Origin: Flavobacterium sedimenticola
GTDB lineage: Bacteria > Bacteroidota > Bacteroidia > Flavobacteriales > Flavobacteriaceae
DNA: 64,000 bases
Assembly (NCBI RefSeq): GCF_030053345.1
Contig: NZ_JASGBP010000008.1
Location: forward strand, 1 to 64,000
Direction: 5' to 3'
The notes beneath the pieces are model-generated. The model was not told the DNA's origin, ran no database searches, and worked only from the letters and a program-made list of their open reading frames with translations. Shown here one piece after another: positions 1-9,001 of this stretch. The stretch's first letter is position 1. Every line of letters starts with the position of its first letter. The position numbers and the translations under genes were made by a program.

Positions 1-70
1 TTCCGAACAGAGAAGTTAAGCCCGACTGCGCAGATGGTACTGCAGTAATGTGGGAGAGTATGTCGCCGCC
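1..70 (+). rRNA. 5S ribosomal RNA, 3' part
   Basis: The first 70 bases match the 3' two-thirds of a bacterial 5S rRNA. They include the conserved CCGAACAGAGAAGTTAAGCC loop and the GGGAGAGTATGTCGCCGCC closing strand, which would pair with the missing 5' end. The gene is cut by the window edge. It should be the last gene of an rrn operon (16S-23S-5S) lying upstream on the same strand. The exact 3' end is uncertain by 1-2 bases because a T-run follows at once. Confidence 0.93.
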
Positions 71-81
71 TTTTTTTTTTT

Positions 82-116
82 GAAACCCTATCCTAACGGA
101 TGGGGTTTCTTGTTTT
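82..116 (+). terminator. rrn operon terminator
   Basis: A hairpin with a GAAACCC/GGGTTTC arm extended by TCC/GGA around a short loop is followed by a T-rich run. It lies 12 bases after the 5S end, as expected for an intrinsic terminator of the rRNA operon. Confidence 0.75.
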
Positions 117-138
117 ATATGGTTTTGATAAATCAAAA

Positions 139-178
139 CTACCTCAAGCCCACCGGGCTTGCTCCTTTTAATTTCAAA
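139..178. repeat. 40-bp dispersed repeat with palindromic core, copy A
   Basis: These 40 bases recur in inverted orientation at 14420-14459 with only two mismatches. The core AAGCCCACCGGGCTT is a near-perfect palindrome. No reading frame is associated with it. It sits between the rrn terminator and a second dispersed element. Confidence 0.75.
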
Positions 179-191
179 GGTTTGTTATTAG

Positions 192-326
192 AGCGATGGT
201 TCGCGTGAGGGATGGCAGTGGCATCCTTTTTACTGTTTAAAAGAGTGTCTAAATTAGCATAAAGCTTGTAACAGTAAAAAGATAAAACGGACAGCCCGGT
301 CTCGTTTTTTGGAACGAGACACGCCC
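192..326 (+). repeat. Dispersed structured element, copy 1
   Basis: Constant blocks GGATGGCAGTGGCATCC and ACGGACAGCCC flank a variable hairpin with a perfect 12-bp stem (226-237 with 270-281). A second small hairpin (about 300-319) and a terminal CACGCCC follow. The same framework recurs at 14078-14130, 36721-36809, 50099-50230 and 52357-52440. I recall such elements as very frequent between genes in Flavobacterium, possibly the Flavo-1 RNA motif, but this identification is from memory. Confidence 0.7.
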
Positions 327-330
327 AATA

Positions 331-357
331 AAAAAACCCACTCTTTGGAGCGGGTTT
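331..357 (-). terminator. pdhC terminator
   Basis: Read on the minus strand, an ACCCGCTC/GAGTGGGT hairpin with a four-base loop is followed by seven T. It lies 28 bases after the pdhC stop codon and ends the pdhA-pdhC transcript. Confidence 0.85.
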
Positions 358-384
358 TACTTGTTTATAAGGTATTCTTTTTTG

Positions 385-2004
385 TTATGCTAACATGGTT
401 ACCGGATTTTCGAGATAAATCCGTAACGTTTGCAAAAATTGCGCTCCGGTAGCACCATCAACGGTTCTGTGGTCGCAGGCTAAAGTCAGGGTCATGGTGT
501 TGCCCACCACGATTTGACCGTTTTTCACCACCGGTTTTTCTTCGATAGCCCCTACAGAAAGAATAGCCGAATTAGGCTGGTTAATGATGGAGGTAAACGA
601 TTGGATACCGAACATGCCTAAGTTGGAAACCGTAAAGGTGCTGCCTTCCATTTCGGCCGGAGTCAGTTTCTTGTTTTTGGCTTTTCCGGCTAAATCTTTA
701 ACCGCGGCACCAATTTGGGATAAACTCATTTGATCGGTAAAGTTCAAAACCGGAACAACCAAGCCGTCTTCAACAGCTACAGCTACGCCAATATTTACAT
801 GGTGATTGATAATCATCGCATCTTCTCTCCATTGTGAGTTTACTTGCGGGTGTTTTTTCAAAGCCATCGCACAAGCTTTTACCACCATATCATTGAACGA
901 TACTTTGGTGTCGGGTACGGTATTTATAACCGCGCGCGATTTCATCGCTTCATCCATACTTACCTCAATAGTTAAGTAGTAATGCGGAGCCGTGAATTTC
1001 GATTCGGCCAAACGACGCGCAATGGTTTTACGCATTTGCGAGTTTTTGATTTCCTCGGAGAATTTTTCTCCGGCCGGTACGAATGGTTTAACAACAGTTG
1101 TTGGTTGTTGAATGTCGGTTGCCGGTTGAGCTGTTTGACTCGGCGCAGCAGCAACAGATGCCGGAGTGAAGTTTTCTACATCGCTTTTGGTAATCCTTCC
1201 GTTTTCACCGGTCCCTTTTACCTGAGCTAAATTGATACCTTTATCCTTAGCGATTTGTTTGGCTAATGGAGAAGCGAATATTCTTCCGGCTGAAGCAGTA
1301 TCTGCAACGGCAATCGGTGCAGCTGTTGTTGGAGCGGAGGCGCTTTCTGTTGGAGCCGAAGCTGGTGCAACAACTCCTTTTTTGAAGTTTTCTGCCACAC
1401 CGGCAATGTCAGTTCCGGCAGGCCCTATGATGGCTAAAACGCTGTCTACGGGTGCCGATTGTCCTTCTTGAATACCAATATACAATAAAGTTCCGGCATT
1501 GAAAGATTCGAATTCCATCGTGGCTTTATCGGTTTCGATTTCGGCCAGGATATCGCCTTCTTTCACTTCGTCACCTATTTTTTTCAGCCAAGTAGCTACA
1601 GTTCCTTCAGTCATCGTATCGCTCAAACGCGGCATGGTTACTACTACAACACCTTTTGGTAAAGAGGTTGCGGGTTGCGGGTTGTTGGTTGCGGGTTCTG
1701 TTTGAGCTGGAGCTTCGGTTTGTGCTTCAGTAGTTGTTCCAGAAATTAATCCTGAAATATCTTCACCTTCTTTGCCAATGATGGCTAAAAGCGAATCAAC
1801 GGCAGCGGTTTCTCCTTCTTGGATACCGATGTATAATAAAGTTCCGGCATTGAACGACTCAAATTCCATGGTCGCTTTGTCGGTTTCAATTTCTGCTAGA
1901 ATATCACCTTCAGAAACTTTGTCGCCCACTTTTTTTAACCAAGTAGCAACGGTTCCTTCGGTCATCGTGTCGCTTAAACGCGGCATGGTTACTTTTGTTG
2001 CCAT
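385..2004 (-). CDS. pdhC: Pyruvate dehydrogenase E2, dihydrolipoyllysine acetyltransferase
   Basis: The 539-residue E2 core subunit of the pyruvate dehydrogenase complex transfers the acetyl group from lipoate to CoA. Two nearly identical lipoyl domains lie at about residues 3-78 and 121-195, with the motif ETDKATMEFES and lipoylated lysines K43 and K160. An E3/E1-binding domain follows (about 247-283), then the catalytic acetyltransferase domain with DHRTVDG near the C-terminus (H512, D516). Alanine/proline-rich linkers separate the domains. The first linker contains a run of 7-bp DNA repeats (1666-1700). The ATG lies two bases after the stop of pdhA, so the two genes form an operon. The E1-beta gene is not in this window, and E3 is not adjacent. 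Confidence 0.95.
   Translation of the reverse strand: MATKVTMPRLSDTMTEGTVATWLKKVGDKVSEGDILAEIETDKATMEFESFNAGTLLYIGIQEGETAAVDSLLAIIGKEGEDISGLISGTTTEAQTEAPAQTEPATNNPQPATSLPKGVVVVTMPRLSDTMTEGTVATWLKKIGDEVKEGDILAEIETDKATMEFESFNAGTLLYIGIQEGQSAPVDSVLAIIGPAGTDIAGVAENFKKGVVAPASAPTESASAPTTAAPIAVADTASAGRIFASPLAKQIAKDKGINLAQVKGTGENGRITKSDVENFTPASVAAAPSQTAQPATDIQQPTTVVKPFVPAGEKFSEEIKNSQMRKTIARRLAESKFTAPHYYLTIEVSMDEAMKSRAVINTVPDTKVSFNDMVVKACAMALKKHPQVNSQWREDAMIINHHVNIGVAVAVEDGLVVPVLNFTDQMSLSQIGAAVKDLAGKAKNKKLTPAEMEGSTFTVSNLGMFGIQSFTSIINQPNSAILSVGAIEEKPVVKNGQIVVGNTMTLTLACDHRTVDGATGAQFLQTLRIYLENPVTMLA
1666..1700. repeat. In-frame heptanucleotide repeat inside pdhC
   Basis: Five consecutive 7-bp units of GGTTGCG or close variants occur on the plus strand. 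They encode residues 102-113 of the linker between the two lipoyl domains. The minus-strand word AACCCGC resembles words in spacer repeats elsewhere in the window (for example near 27327 and 56115). Confidence 0.8.
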
Positions 2005-2006
2005 AC

Positions 2007-3005
2007 TTATAATCTGTGAGGAATGAAAGGATAATTTTCTTGTTCGTAAACCACATCATACAATTGTTGTGCTTCGGGGAACGGAGATTCTTCTGCGAAG
2101 GTGGCACACTCTTCTACTAAATCTTTAACACGCTCGTCAATCACTTCAATTTCAGCGTCAGTGGCATATTTTTTCTCTTTGATGATATCGAGAACTTGCG
2201 TAATCGGATCTATTTTTTTGTATTCATCCACTTCTTCTTTGGTGCGATACAATTGGGCATCCGACATCGAATGACCTCTGTAACGATAGGTTTTCATTTC
2301 GAGGAAAGTAGGTCCGTCGCCACGGCGTGCTCGTTCTATGGCTTCGTGCATGGCTTCGGCCACTTTTACCGGATTCATGCCGTCTACCGGACCGCAAGGC
2401 ATTTCGTAGCCTAAACCTAATTTCCAGATATCGGTGTGGTTAGCGGTTCTTTCTACCGATGTTCCCATCGCATACCCGTTATTTTCACAGATGAAAACTA
2501 CGGGTAATTTCCACAACATGGCCATATTGAAGGCTTCGTGTAAGGAACCTTGACGGGCGGCACCATCCCCAAAATAGGTTAGGGTTACACCACCGGTATT
2601 AAAATATTTATCGGCGAAAGCCATTCCGGCACCAACAGGAATTTGTGCTCCTACGATACCATGACCTCCGTAAAATCCGTGTTCTTTAGAAAAGATGTGC
2701 ATGGATCCTCCCATACCTTTGGAAGTTCCGGTTACTTTACCCAGTAACTCGGCCATTACGGCTTTGGGATCTACACCCATACCGATAGGTTGCACGTGGT
2801 TTCGGTAGGCTGTAATCATCTTGTCTTTGGATAGGTCCATGGCGTGTAAAGCACCCGCCAGTACAGCTTCTTGACCATTGTACAGGTGAAGAAACCCTCT
2901 TACTTTTTGCTGAATATATAACGCAGCCAGTTTGTCTTCAAACTTTCTCCAAAACAGCATGTCTTCATACCATTTTAAGTAAACATCTTTCGTAATTTCT
3001 TTCAT
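2007..3005 (-). CDS. pdhA: Pyruvate dehydrogenase E1 component, alpha subunit
   Basis: The 332-residue thiamine-diphosphate-binding alpha subunit of E1 decarboxylates pyruvate together with E1-beta. The TPP motif runs from GDGAARQG to CENNGYAMGT (about residues 147-180). The phosphorylation-loop-like region YRYRGHSMSD (about 243-252) is also typical. The length fits the family. It is first in the pdhA-pdhC operon, with a two-base gap to pdhC. A TACTTTTG -7 box lies about 94 bases upstream of the ATG. Confidence 0.95.
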   Translation of the reverse strand: MKEITKDVYLKWYEDMLFWRKFEDKLAALYIQQKVRGFLHLYNGQEAVLAGALHAMDLSKDKMITAYRNHVQPIGMGVDPKAVMAELLGKVTGTSKGMGGSMHIFSKEHGFYGGHGIVGAQIPVGAGMAFADKYFNTGGVTLTYFGDGAARQGSLHEAFNMAMLWKLPVVFICENNGYAMGTSVERTANHTDIWKLGLGYEMPCGPVDGMNPVKVAEAMHEAIERARRGDGPTFLEMKTYRYRGHSMSDAQLYRTKEEVDEYKKIDPITQVLDIIKEKKYATDAEIEVIDERVKDLVEECATFAEESPFPEAQQLYDVVYEQENYPFIPHRL

Positions 3006-3098
3006 TTTGATTGTTTGCTAACGTGTTTTTGAATCTTTGTTTTAAGTAAAAGCAAATAGTTTCCTCACACAAATTTGCGTTCCGAACTGTCGGAAGGC

Positions 3099-3106
3099 AA
3101 AAGTAA
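3099..3106 (-). promoter_or_regulatory. Probable -7 element of the pdhA promoter
   Basis: On the minus strand TACTTTTG matches the Bacteroidota TAnnTTTG consensus. The -33 position 19 bases upstream reads TTA rather than TTG, so the match is partial. Confidence 0.5.
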
Positions 3107-3121
3107 AACATTCCCCGTAAG

Positions 3122-3152
3122 AAGTAAAATTTAATAGCAGTAAATTTTACTT
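3122..3152 (-). terminator. cdd terminator
   Basis: A perfect 12-bp inverted repeat (AAGTAAAATTTA and its complement) around a seven-base loop begins just after the cdd stop codon. The following T-tract on the minus strand is interrupted, so termination may be moderate. Confidence 0.6.
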
Positions 3153-3153
3153 T

Positions 3154-3636
3154 CTACAGGAAGTTTTTGTCGAAGCTGAGCGGTAGTAAATTTTTAATCG
3201 AATCGGATTTGTAAACCTCTCCGGTTTCTCCCATAAAATAAATCTCGATACTTTGGTCTTGTTTGAACTCATATTCTGAAATGGATTGGCGACATGCACC
3301 GCATGGCGGAATCGGAGATTTGGTTTCGTTGGTATCGGAAGCCGCAGAGATAGCCATTTTTACAATCTTAGCATCGGGATAGATGGCGCCGCTTTGAAAA
3401 ATAGCGACTCTCTCTGCGCACAAACCCGACGGGTAAGCGGCATTTTCCTGATTAGAACCTAAAACAATTTTGCCGTTATCCAAGAGTATCGCAGCGCCGA
3501 CTCTGAAATGAGAGTAGGGGGCATAGGCTTTTTTTCGGATGGCAACGGCTTCTTTCATTAAGGATTGAATTTCCAGCGGCAGTTCTTCGGCCGAAGCAAA
3601 AACCGTAAAGGAGGTGTTGATGTTTATGTGTTTCAT
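3154..3636 (-). CDS. cdd: Cytidine deaminase
   Basis: This 160-residue enzyme deaminates cytidine and deoxycytidine for pyrimidine salvage. The zinc-binding and catalytic motifs are CAER (CAERVA) and PCGACRQ. The size fits the small homotetrameric class. I chose the ATG at 3636 (MKHININTS); the frame stays open seven codons further to a TTG at 3657, which is less likely. The leader overlaps the T-run of the porV terminator, so cdd probably starts its own transcript or depends on readthrough. Confidence 0.92.
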   Translation of the reverse strand: MKHININTSFTVFASAEELPLEIQSLMKEAVAIRKKAYAPYSHFRVGAAILLDNGKIVLGSNQENAAYPSGLCAERVAIFQSGAIYPDAKIVKMAISAASDTNETKSPIPPCGACRQSISEYEFKQDQSIEIYFMGETGEVYKSDSIKNLLPLSFDKNFL

Positions 3637-3643
3637 TATTGAG

Positions 3644-3679
3644 GAAAAAAAATCCAAATTTCAAAAGAGAAATTTGGAT
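3644..3679 (-). terminator. porU-porV operon terminator
   Basis: A 10-bp stem ATCCAAATTT/AAATTTGGAT with an eight-base loop is followed on the minus strand by eight T. It lies 25 bases after the porV stop and immediately before the cdd start codon. Confidence 0.8.
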
Positions 3680-3703
3680 GTTGTTTGTTGTACCTATTAA
3701 CTA

Positions 3704-4894
3704 TTAATATTCTTCGTATTTGTCACCAAAGCTAAACGTGAGCGAAAAGCGCAGGGTGTTTTCAAGCGGGTTTTTCACTTTTGAAGCCGAGAACAAATAC
3801 GATACATCTACTTTAACTACGTTGTATTTGAATCCGGCACCCAAAGAGAAAAATTGTCGGGCGCCTTTTTCCGGACTTTCGTGGAAATAACCCAAACGCA
3901 TGGCAAATGATTCTTGGTATAAATACTCAGCACCTAAGGAGTACGTAAACTCTTTGAGTTCTTCGCTAAAACCTCCCGGGGCATCGTTAAACGATTTAAA
4001 AATACCGGAAACCCAATTTACCTTGTTATATTCTCGGTTGTTTTGATCTCGTAAATCAATTTCTTCCTGAGTAGTGATTAAGCCATCGCCATCCAAATCG
4101 GCACTTTGAGGCGTTGGTACCAACAACTTGGCCAATTCTAAACTTACCGATACTTTGTTGTATTCGTCAAAAATGAAGTCGTACCCACCCCCCAATCGCA
4201 TGTTAGCCGGCAGGAAGTTGGCACTATTGTCATCAGATGATCCGGCATCGTAATTGATTTTCGGACCTAAATTTTGAAAGTTGAAACCCAATCGCAATCT
4301 TCCGTTAAAATCGGCTAGTGCCGTTTCTTCACCTTGGTAAAACCCGGAAATATCTACGGCAAAACTACTGGCCGGTTTGGCATCGCCTTCTCCGGTCGGA
4401 ATTCTAAGTGCTGAGCGGATGTATCTTCCACTAACTGCCATGGCGAATTTTTCACTCAATTTCAAGGAATAAGACGCGTCTAAAGCCAATTCATTCGGCT
4501 TTACAATTTGAGGTTGATCCTCGGCATTTTGTCGGAGCTCAATTTCTCCTAAACCAAAATAACGTAAGCTACCGGCAAATGCACTTCTTTCGTTGATTCT
4601 GTTGTAATAGGTAGCTTGACCTAACGAGATGTCGTTAACTAAATCAGTTAGATAGGGAGTATAACTGGCGGTAAAGCCTTGTTTGTCTAACGCAAACGCA
4701 TATTTGGCCGGATTCCACTGTTGTGAAAAAGCATCTGCAGAAGTAGCCACTCCTTGATCGGCCATACCGGCAGCACGAGCATCGGCAGCGATTAACAAAA
4801 ACGGAACTCCGGTGGTAATAACTCTACTGTCTTGTTGGGCGTTTATAGAAGGTATAGTGGATAGTAGTAGAAATAAGATTGCAATTTTTTTCAT
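3704..4894 (-). CDS. porV: T9SS outer membrane protein PorV (LptO)
   Basis: PorV is an outer-membrane beta-barrel of the FadL type. It carries T9SS cargo from the translocon to the sortase PorU. The 396-residue protein has a signal peptide ending in NAQ, then the characteristic start VITTGVPFLLIAADARAAGMADQG and NPAKYAF typical of PorV. Aromatic residues alternate through the rest, as expected for barrel strands. The ATG at 4894 (MKKIAIL) gives a clean signal peptide; an ATG at 4900 adds two residues. It lies 37 bases after the porU stop on the same strand, the order porU-porV seen in Flavobacterium. Confidence 0.93.
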   Translation of the reverse strand: MKKIAILFLLLSTIPSINAQQDSRVITTGVPFLLIAADARAAGMADQGVATSADAFSQQWNPAKYAFALDKQGFTASYTPYLTDLVNDISLGQATYYNRINERSAFAGSLRYFGLGEIELRQNAEDQPQIVKPNELALDASYSLKLSEKFAMAVSGRYIRSALRIPTGEGDAKPASSFAVDISGFYQGEETALADFNGRLRLGFNFQNLGPKINYDAGSSDDNSANFLPANMRLGGGYDFIFDEYNKVSVSLELAKLLVPTPQSADLDGDGLITTQEEIDLRDQNNREYNKVNWVSGIFKSFNDAPGGFSEELKEFTYSLGAEYLYQESFAMRLGYFHESPEKGARQFFSLGAGFKYNVVKVDVSYLFSASKVKNPLENTLRFSLTFSFGDKYEEY

Positions 4895-4931
4895 CGTCAT
4901 TTTTATAAAAGTTAACAAATATAGTATTTTC

Positions 4932-7900
4932 CTAAAGGATAACAAGTTTTTCTATTTTTTCTGCTTTTTTATTCGATAAAGTGGACTTTACGGTCAGTTT
5001 ATAAACATAAACGCCCTTCCCGATGCGGTCACCAAAGTCGTCTTTACCGTCCCATGTAATGTCTCTGGAAAGAAAACCATCGGTGGTCACGGTTTGATTT
5101 TTAGTCCATACAATTTTACCGGTAATAGTCATCACTTGAACCTGAACTTCCAAGGGTTCAAAAGGTCTGTTGTGTGAAAACCAAAATTCGGTATAATTCA
5201 CGAAAGGGTTAGGATAGTTTAACACATTACTCAATGCTACCTTGTCATCACCCACCACCACAAATTGAATTTCGGCTGTAATCGGATTATTGTACACATC
5301 CCAAGCTTTGAAAGTAATGGTGTGTAATCCCGGCGCTAGGTTTCGGTAAGGGAAGTATACTCTTCCTTTGGTGTAATCATCCAACTCGGTTTCGTAATAA
5401 TCATTCATGATGTACGGATTGCTTTCGTCGCCGTCTAAGATTCCTACAATGTCATGACCGATTCCACTGGCGGTATTGATGCCGTGCTCGTCTTCCAATA
5501 TCGCTAAAAAGAAAGGGGATTCGTTGGTAATGCCACCATTGACAAACGTTTCATCATTCATGTATAATCTTACCCGCGGACCGGTGTTGTCTGCTACGGC
5601 GTTGGGATTGATGCCTCCGATTTTAATGTCCGTATTGTATCCGGTTTTGTCGAGTAAGATTTGATTTCTCTTCGCATAGAAGCTGATTCTTCCGTTGTCT
5701 ACCGGTATCCGAATATCGCGAGGTACTACAAACCCAAACTCAAACTTCCCGGCATTGATAGAAGCATTGCCTCTGAAAATGGTTTCTCCTAAATTGGTGA
5801 AATTTATCGGCGGACTGTAACTGTCGTTGTTCAATGTGGATCGAACTACGTTTTTATCAAAAACATTAACAGATAACTCTCCGTTATAGGTTGGGAGTAA
5901 GTTGTTGTTTTCGTCTAAAACTTCACCGGCTAATTTGACAAATGCTAACGATTTAAAATCGTCAATCGGACCGGTTATCGGCATGTCGTTAACTTTGGTT
6001 AAAACCACTTTAGGTTTAGGGATAGCCAGCATTAAGGCCGGATCACCTAAATAGAAAACGACATTGGTGGAACGGTTTGGGCTGTAGTTTTTAGCTAAAC
6101 GAAGCGCTTCAGCTATCGAGGTGTAGGTGTTGCTGCCGTAAGCAAATAAATATTGGGCCAATCGATCGTTGAAAACCTCGGCATTGCCTTGACCGATGGA
6201 ACGAACGGTGGTAATCATTGAAATGGCACCGCCTCTTGGATTCCAATAAGTGTATTCGCCGGCCGTTGGGCGGTATGGGTTGTCAAATCGGGAGAAATCA
6301 CAAGTAATGGTGATGAATAGCGGATATTTGTATCGGTTGGCCAAATTTTGTCCATCGGATTTTTCCCAAATGCGCTCCCCTGATAAACCGTCTTCGCCAC
6401 CATGTCCTAAATAATTAAACACCAAGGCTCCTTTCTCGAATGCCGAGAAAATTTCTTCCCGAGCTTTCGGATACCGTTTCCCGCCGGCAGAGGTTTCCTG
6501 TTGGTACGAGTCTAACAAGATTTTTTTGAAGTTTATAAAGGGTTTCTGTGTCACAATAACATCAGTCAAATTATTTTGTCTGTCTTGTAGCGTACTGTCG
6601 GTCGTTTTGTCTGAATCATCAGAGATAGCCACGTAGTTGGTGCGCCAACTGCCATAGGATTTAATGTCGTGGTATTCGATGACTTTGTTGACCATTTCTT
6701 CGGCTTGTTGTACTGAGCTCACAATCATTCGCCCTACTGCGATGTCAATTCCACCCACATCAATATTGGAACCCAACGGGCTGTTGAGAAAGTAAAATCC
6801 AACGTCAAGTCGGCCTTCGTCGTCATCCATCATACCGTAAAAATCATCAGTGGCAAATGATATTTCGCCTTCGGTGAAGCTGTTGATGGCTTGGTATACC
6901 GGAACAATATTGGTGTTGTTGGCCACACGGTCTTTAAAATCATACGAGCCATCGCCGAAAAGATTTAGATATTTTACACGATTGTCCGCAGATGAGGCGT
7001 TGTTGTACACATATTTAACAAAGTTTCGGATGGCACCGATGTCTTGTTTTCCGGACGAAAATTCCTGATAGATGCTCTCTAGGGTAACAACTCTGACTTT
7101 AAGCCCGGCGTAGTTTCGATGAAAGTTAGCTAACTTCTCGGCTTGAGTTGCCAGAAATTTTGGAGATACTATCAGATAATCTATGTCTTCAAATTGACCT
7201 TGTGCATTATTGAATACAGTGCCTTTGATGTTTTGATTATCGACTTTAGTTTTAGACTCTTTTAACGGACTGTAGTAATCAGCCGGGTCAACAGCGATGT
7301 ATTTTTTGATGGCTCCTAAATCAGATTTGAAGGAAAAATTACTTTGACCGCTGTTTTCAATTTTGGTTACATTATAAATATCGGTAATGTCCCAAACTTG
7401 CGTAATGTTGTTTGCGGTAGTAATTTGATACTCGCCAATGCCTGCTAAAGAAGCGGCCATATCGTATTGAAATCTGAATTGTTTGCCGTATCCTTTGAGG
7501 TTTCTGGTCGCTTTGATGTTGATAAAGTCTAAAAATCCTCTGGCTGTAGGCACGCCCAAATTGTCATACGTAATAGTCACTTTAAAGTCTTCGGTTCCGG
7601 TAACATTAGTGGTAAACGATTTGTCAAAAACGCCTTGCTCACCTGTTGACGGCGGTACAACAATGTTGATTGTTCCGGCCACTTGTCCGTTGGTCTCTAT
7701 TTTATAGTCAGTGCTGCTGCTGGTAATAGAAGCTACGTGAACCATCAATTGCATTGGCGTAGCAGTTACAACATTGGGTATTTTGAAGTTAAAATCTCTT
7801 TGATTGTCAATGCTGAAATCTTCGCCAAACCACATTCGTCCTAATTTTTCCAAATTGTTGTTGTCTTCTTCGTGAAAAAGATAGTCGTTAAAAGTGGTAA

Positions 7901-8792
7901 TACTGACAGTTGCCGCTCCGGAAGGTTGTGTCATGTCGGCGATTCTTTTTCCGTTACTGCCTTGGGCGGTTACATAATAATAGGAGCGATCCCCATAGAT
8001 GTTATTATTGCTCAAATAGTCTTCATTCCAATTATCAACACCTTCAGCATAAAAAAGAATGTAATCTTGACTATCGAAGATACCATCGTTTTCTCCTATA
8101 AACTGTATGGCGTTTTCTTCCAAGTCCATGGGATAAGAAACGGAGTTGAGGAGCGGTAACATTCGTCCGCCGTTGCCGTAAATTTTAATTTTTCGGGGGT
8201 CAACATTGGTGTTAAGACCTAAACTTTGCAAAAAGCTTTTGGAGATTTTGTACACGCCTGATTTTTCAACATAAAAACGATACCAACTACCGGTAGCCAA
8301 AACAGAGTTGGTGATGGCGGAGACATTGTTTTGCGTGTTTTGTATTCTTTCACTGCTTCGAGAAATGGCGTAGTCAAAAGAGACTAGTTTTTTATAGGTG
8401 TTTCCGTCCTTAATAATAGGAGAAAGCGTTATCAATCCGAAATACAAATCTCGGGCAGTTATATTTTTAAAGGATTGACGTATGGAACTAGGAATGTCTT
8501 TGGTCGATAACGAGCCTAATTGGCTTTCATCAATGTTTTCAAAAACGAGATTGCTCAGTTGAAGCGCATTATTGTTGGCCGGATTGGTCAACTTGATTTT
8601 CAACACATATTGAAGTGTTTTGTTGTAGTTGTTGAATTGAAAATTTTCCGGATTAAATTGGGGTAATGAATAAGATGAATTACCATAGGGATAGGCTTTT
8701 TTTTCTGTCCAATTCAGCGTGATTTTTCCCTCCTCTTGTGAAATAGCGCTACATGCAGAGAGTATAAGTAAAACAATAAATATCTTTTTCAT
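4932..8792 (-). CDS. porU: T9SS sortase PorU (C25-family peptidase-like)
   Basis: PorU is the surface sortase that removes the C-terminal signal of T9SS cargo and attaches cargo to an envelope glycolipid. The 1286-residue protein starts with a signal peptide. Its central gingipain-like domain has the catalytic dyad histidine in NYLGHGG (H797) and cysteine in ITCDFSRF (C831). The C-terminal domain begins around LNYPNPF and ends KAEKIEKLVIL, resembling a T9SS type A tail; PorU is known to keep its tail. It is the first gene of the porU-porV pair and is divergent from gldJ with a 209-base spacer. Confidence 0.95.
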   Translation of the reverse strand: MKKIFIVLLILSACSAISQEEGKITLNWTEKKAYPYGNSSYSLPQFNPENFQFNNYNKTLQYVLKIKLTNPANNNALQLSNLVFENIDESQLGSLSTKDIPSSIRQSFKNITARDLYFGLITLSPIIKDGNTYKKLVSFDYAISRSSERIQNTQNNVSAITNSVLATGSWYRFYVEKSGVYKISKSFLQSLGLNTNVDPRKIKIYGNGGRMLPLLNSVSYPMDLEENAIQFIGENDGIFDSQDYILFYAEGVDNWNEDYLSNNNIYGDRSYYYVTAQGSNGKRIADMTQPSGAATVSITTFNDYLFHEEDNNNLEKLGRMWFGEDFSIDNQRDFNFKIPNVVTATPMQLMVHVASITSSSTDYKIETNGQVAGTINIVVPPSTGEQGVFDKSFTTNVTGTEDFKVTITYDNLGVPTARGFLDFINIKATRNLKGYGKQFRFQYDMAASLAGIGEYQITTANNITQVWDITDIYNVTKIENSGQSNFSFKSDLGAIKKYIAVDPADYYSPLKESKTKVDNQNIKGTVFNNAQGQFEDIDYLIVSPKFLATQAEKLANFHRNYAGLKVRVVTLESIYQEFSSGKQDIGAIRNFVKYVYNNASSADNRVKYLNLFGDGSYDFKDRVANNTNIVPVYQAINSFTEGEISFATDDFYGMMDDDEGRLDVGFYFLNSPLGSNIDVGGIDIAVGRMIVSSVQQAEEMVNKVIEYHDIKSYGSWRTNYVAISDDSDKTTDSTLQDRQNNLTDVIVTQKPFINFKKILLDSYQQETSAGGKRYPKAREEIFSAFEKGALVFNYLGHGGEDGLSGERIWEKSDGQNLANRYKYPLFITITCDFSRFDNPYRPTAGEYTYWNPRGGAISMITTVRSIGQGNAEVFNDRLAQYLFAYGSNTYTSIAEALRLAKNYSPNRSTNVVFYLGDPALMLAIPKPKVVLTKVNDMPITGPIDDFKSLAFVKLAGEVLDENNNLLPTYNGELSVNVFDKNVVRSTLNNDSYSPPINFTNLGETIFRGNASINAGKFEFGFVVPRDIRIPVDNGRISFYAKRNQILLDKTGYNTDIKIGGINPNAVADNTGPRVRLYMNDETFVNGGITNESPFFLAILEDEHGINTASGIGHDIVGILDGDESNPYIMNDYYETELDDYTKGRVYFPYRNLAPGLHTITFKAWDVYNNPITAEIQFVVVGDDKVALSNVLNYPNPFVNYTEFWFSHNRPFEPLEVQVQVMTITGKIVWTKNQTVTTDGFLSRDITWDGKDDFGDRIGKGVYVYKLTVKSTLSNKKAEKIEKLVIL

Positions 8793-8940
8793 AGTCTGTA
8801 ATAAACGTAAAATTCACCAAAAAAGTATAAGAAAGCAAAATTTTTTTTTTTTTGAAACAAAATACAATAAAACTATTATTTTTGCGTTGTATATGAAATG
8901 CGTCTGTAAACGGCGAATTTAGTATTAATTAAAAAAGATG

Positions 8941-8970
8941 TTGCAATGTAAATGTTAATTCTTATATTGC
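8941..8970 (+). promoter_or_regulatory. gldJ promoter
   Basis: TTG (8941-8943), 19 bases, then TATATTGC (8963-8970) closely matches the Bacteroidota -33/-7 promoter. It leaves a leader of about 25 bases before the gldJ ATG at 9002. Confidence 0.65.
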
Positions 8971-9001
8971 GCCTCTAAATTTTTACCTACTAAAAAGAAT
9001 T

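Noticed and set aside
982..2026. Several plus-strand open frames opposite pdhC and pdhA
   Set aside because: They mirror the codon structure of strongly supported minus-strand genes, have no recognisable domains and no promoter or leader.
3637..3657. TTG at 3657 as the cdd start
   Set aside because: It lies in the T-run of the upstream terminator; the ATG at 3636 gives the normal family N-terminus.
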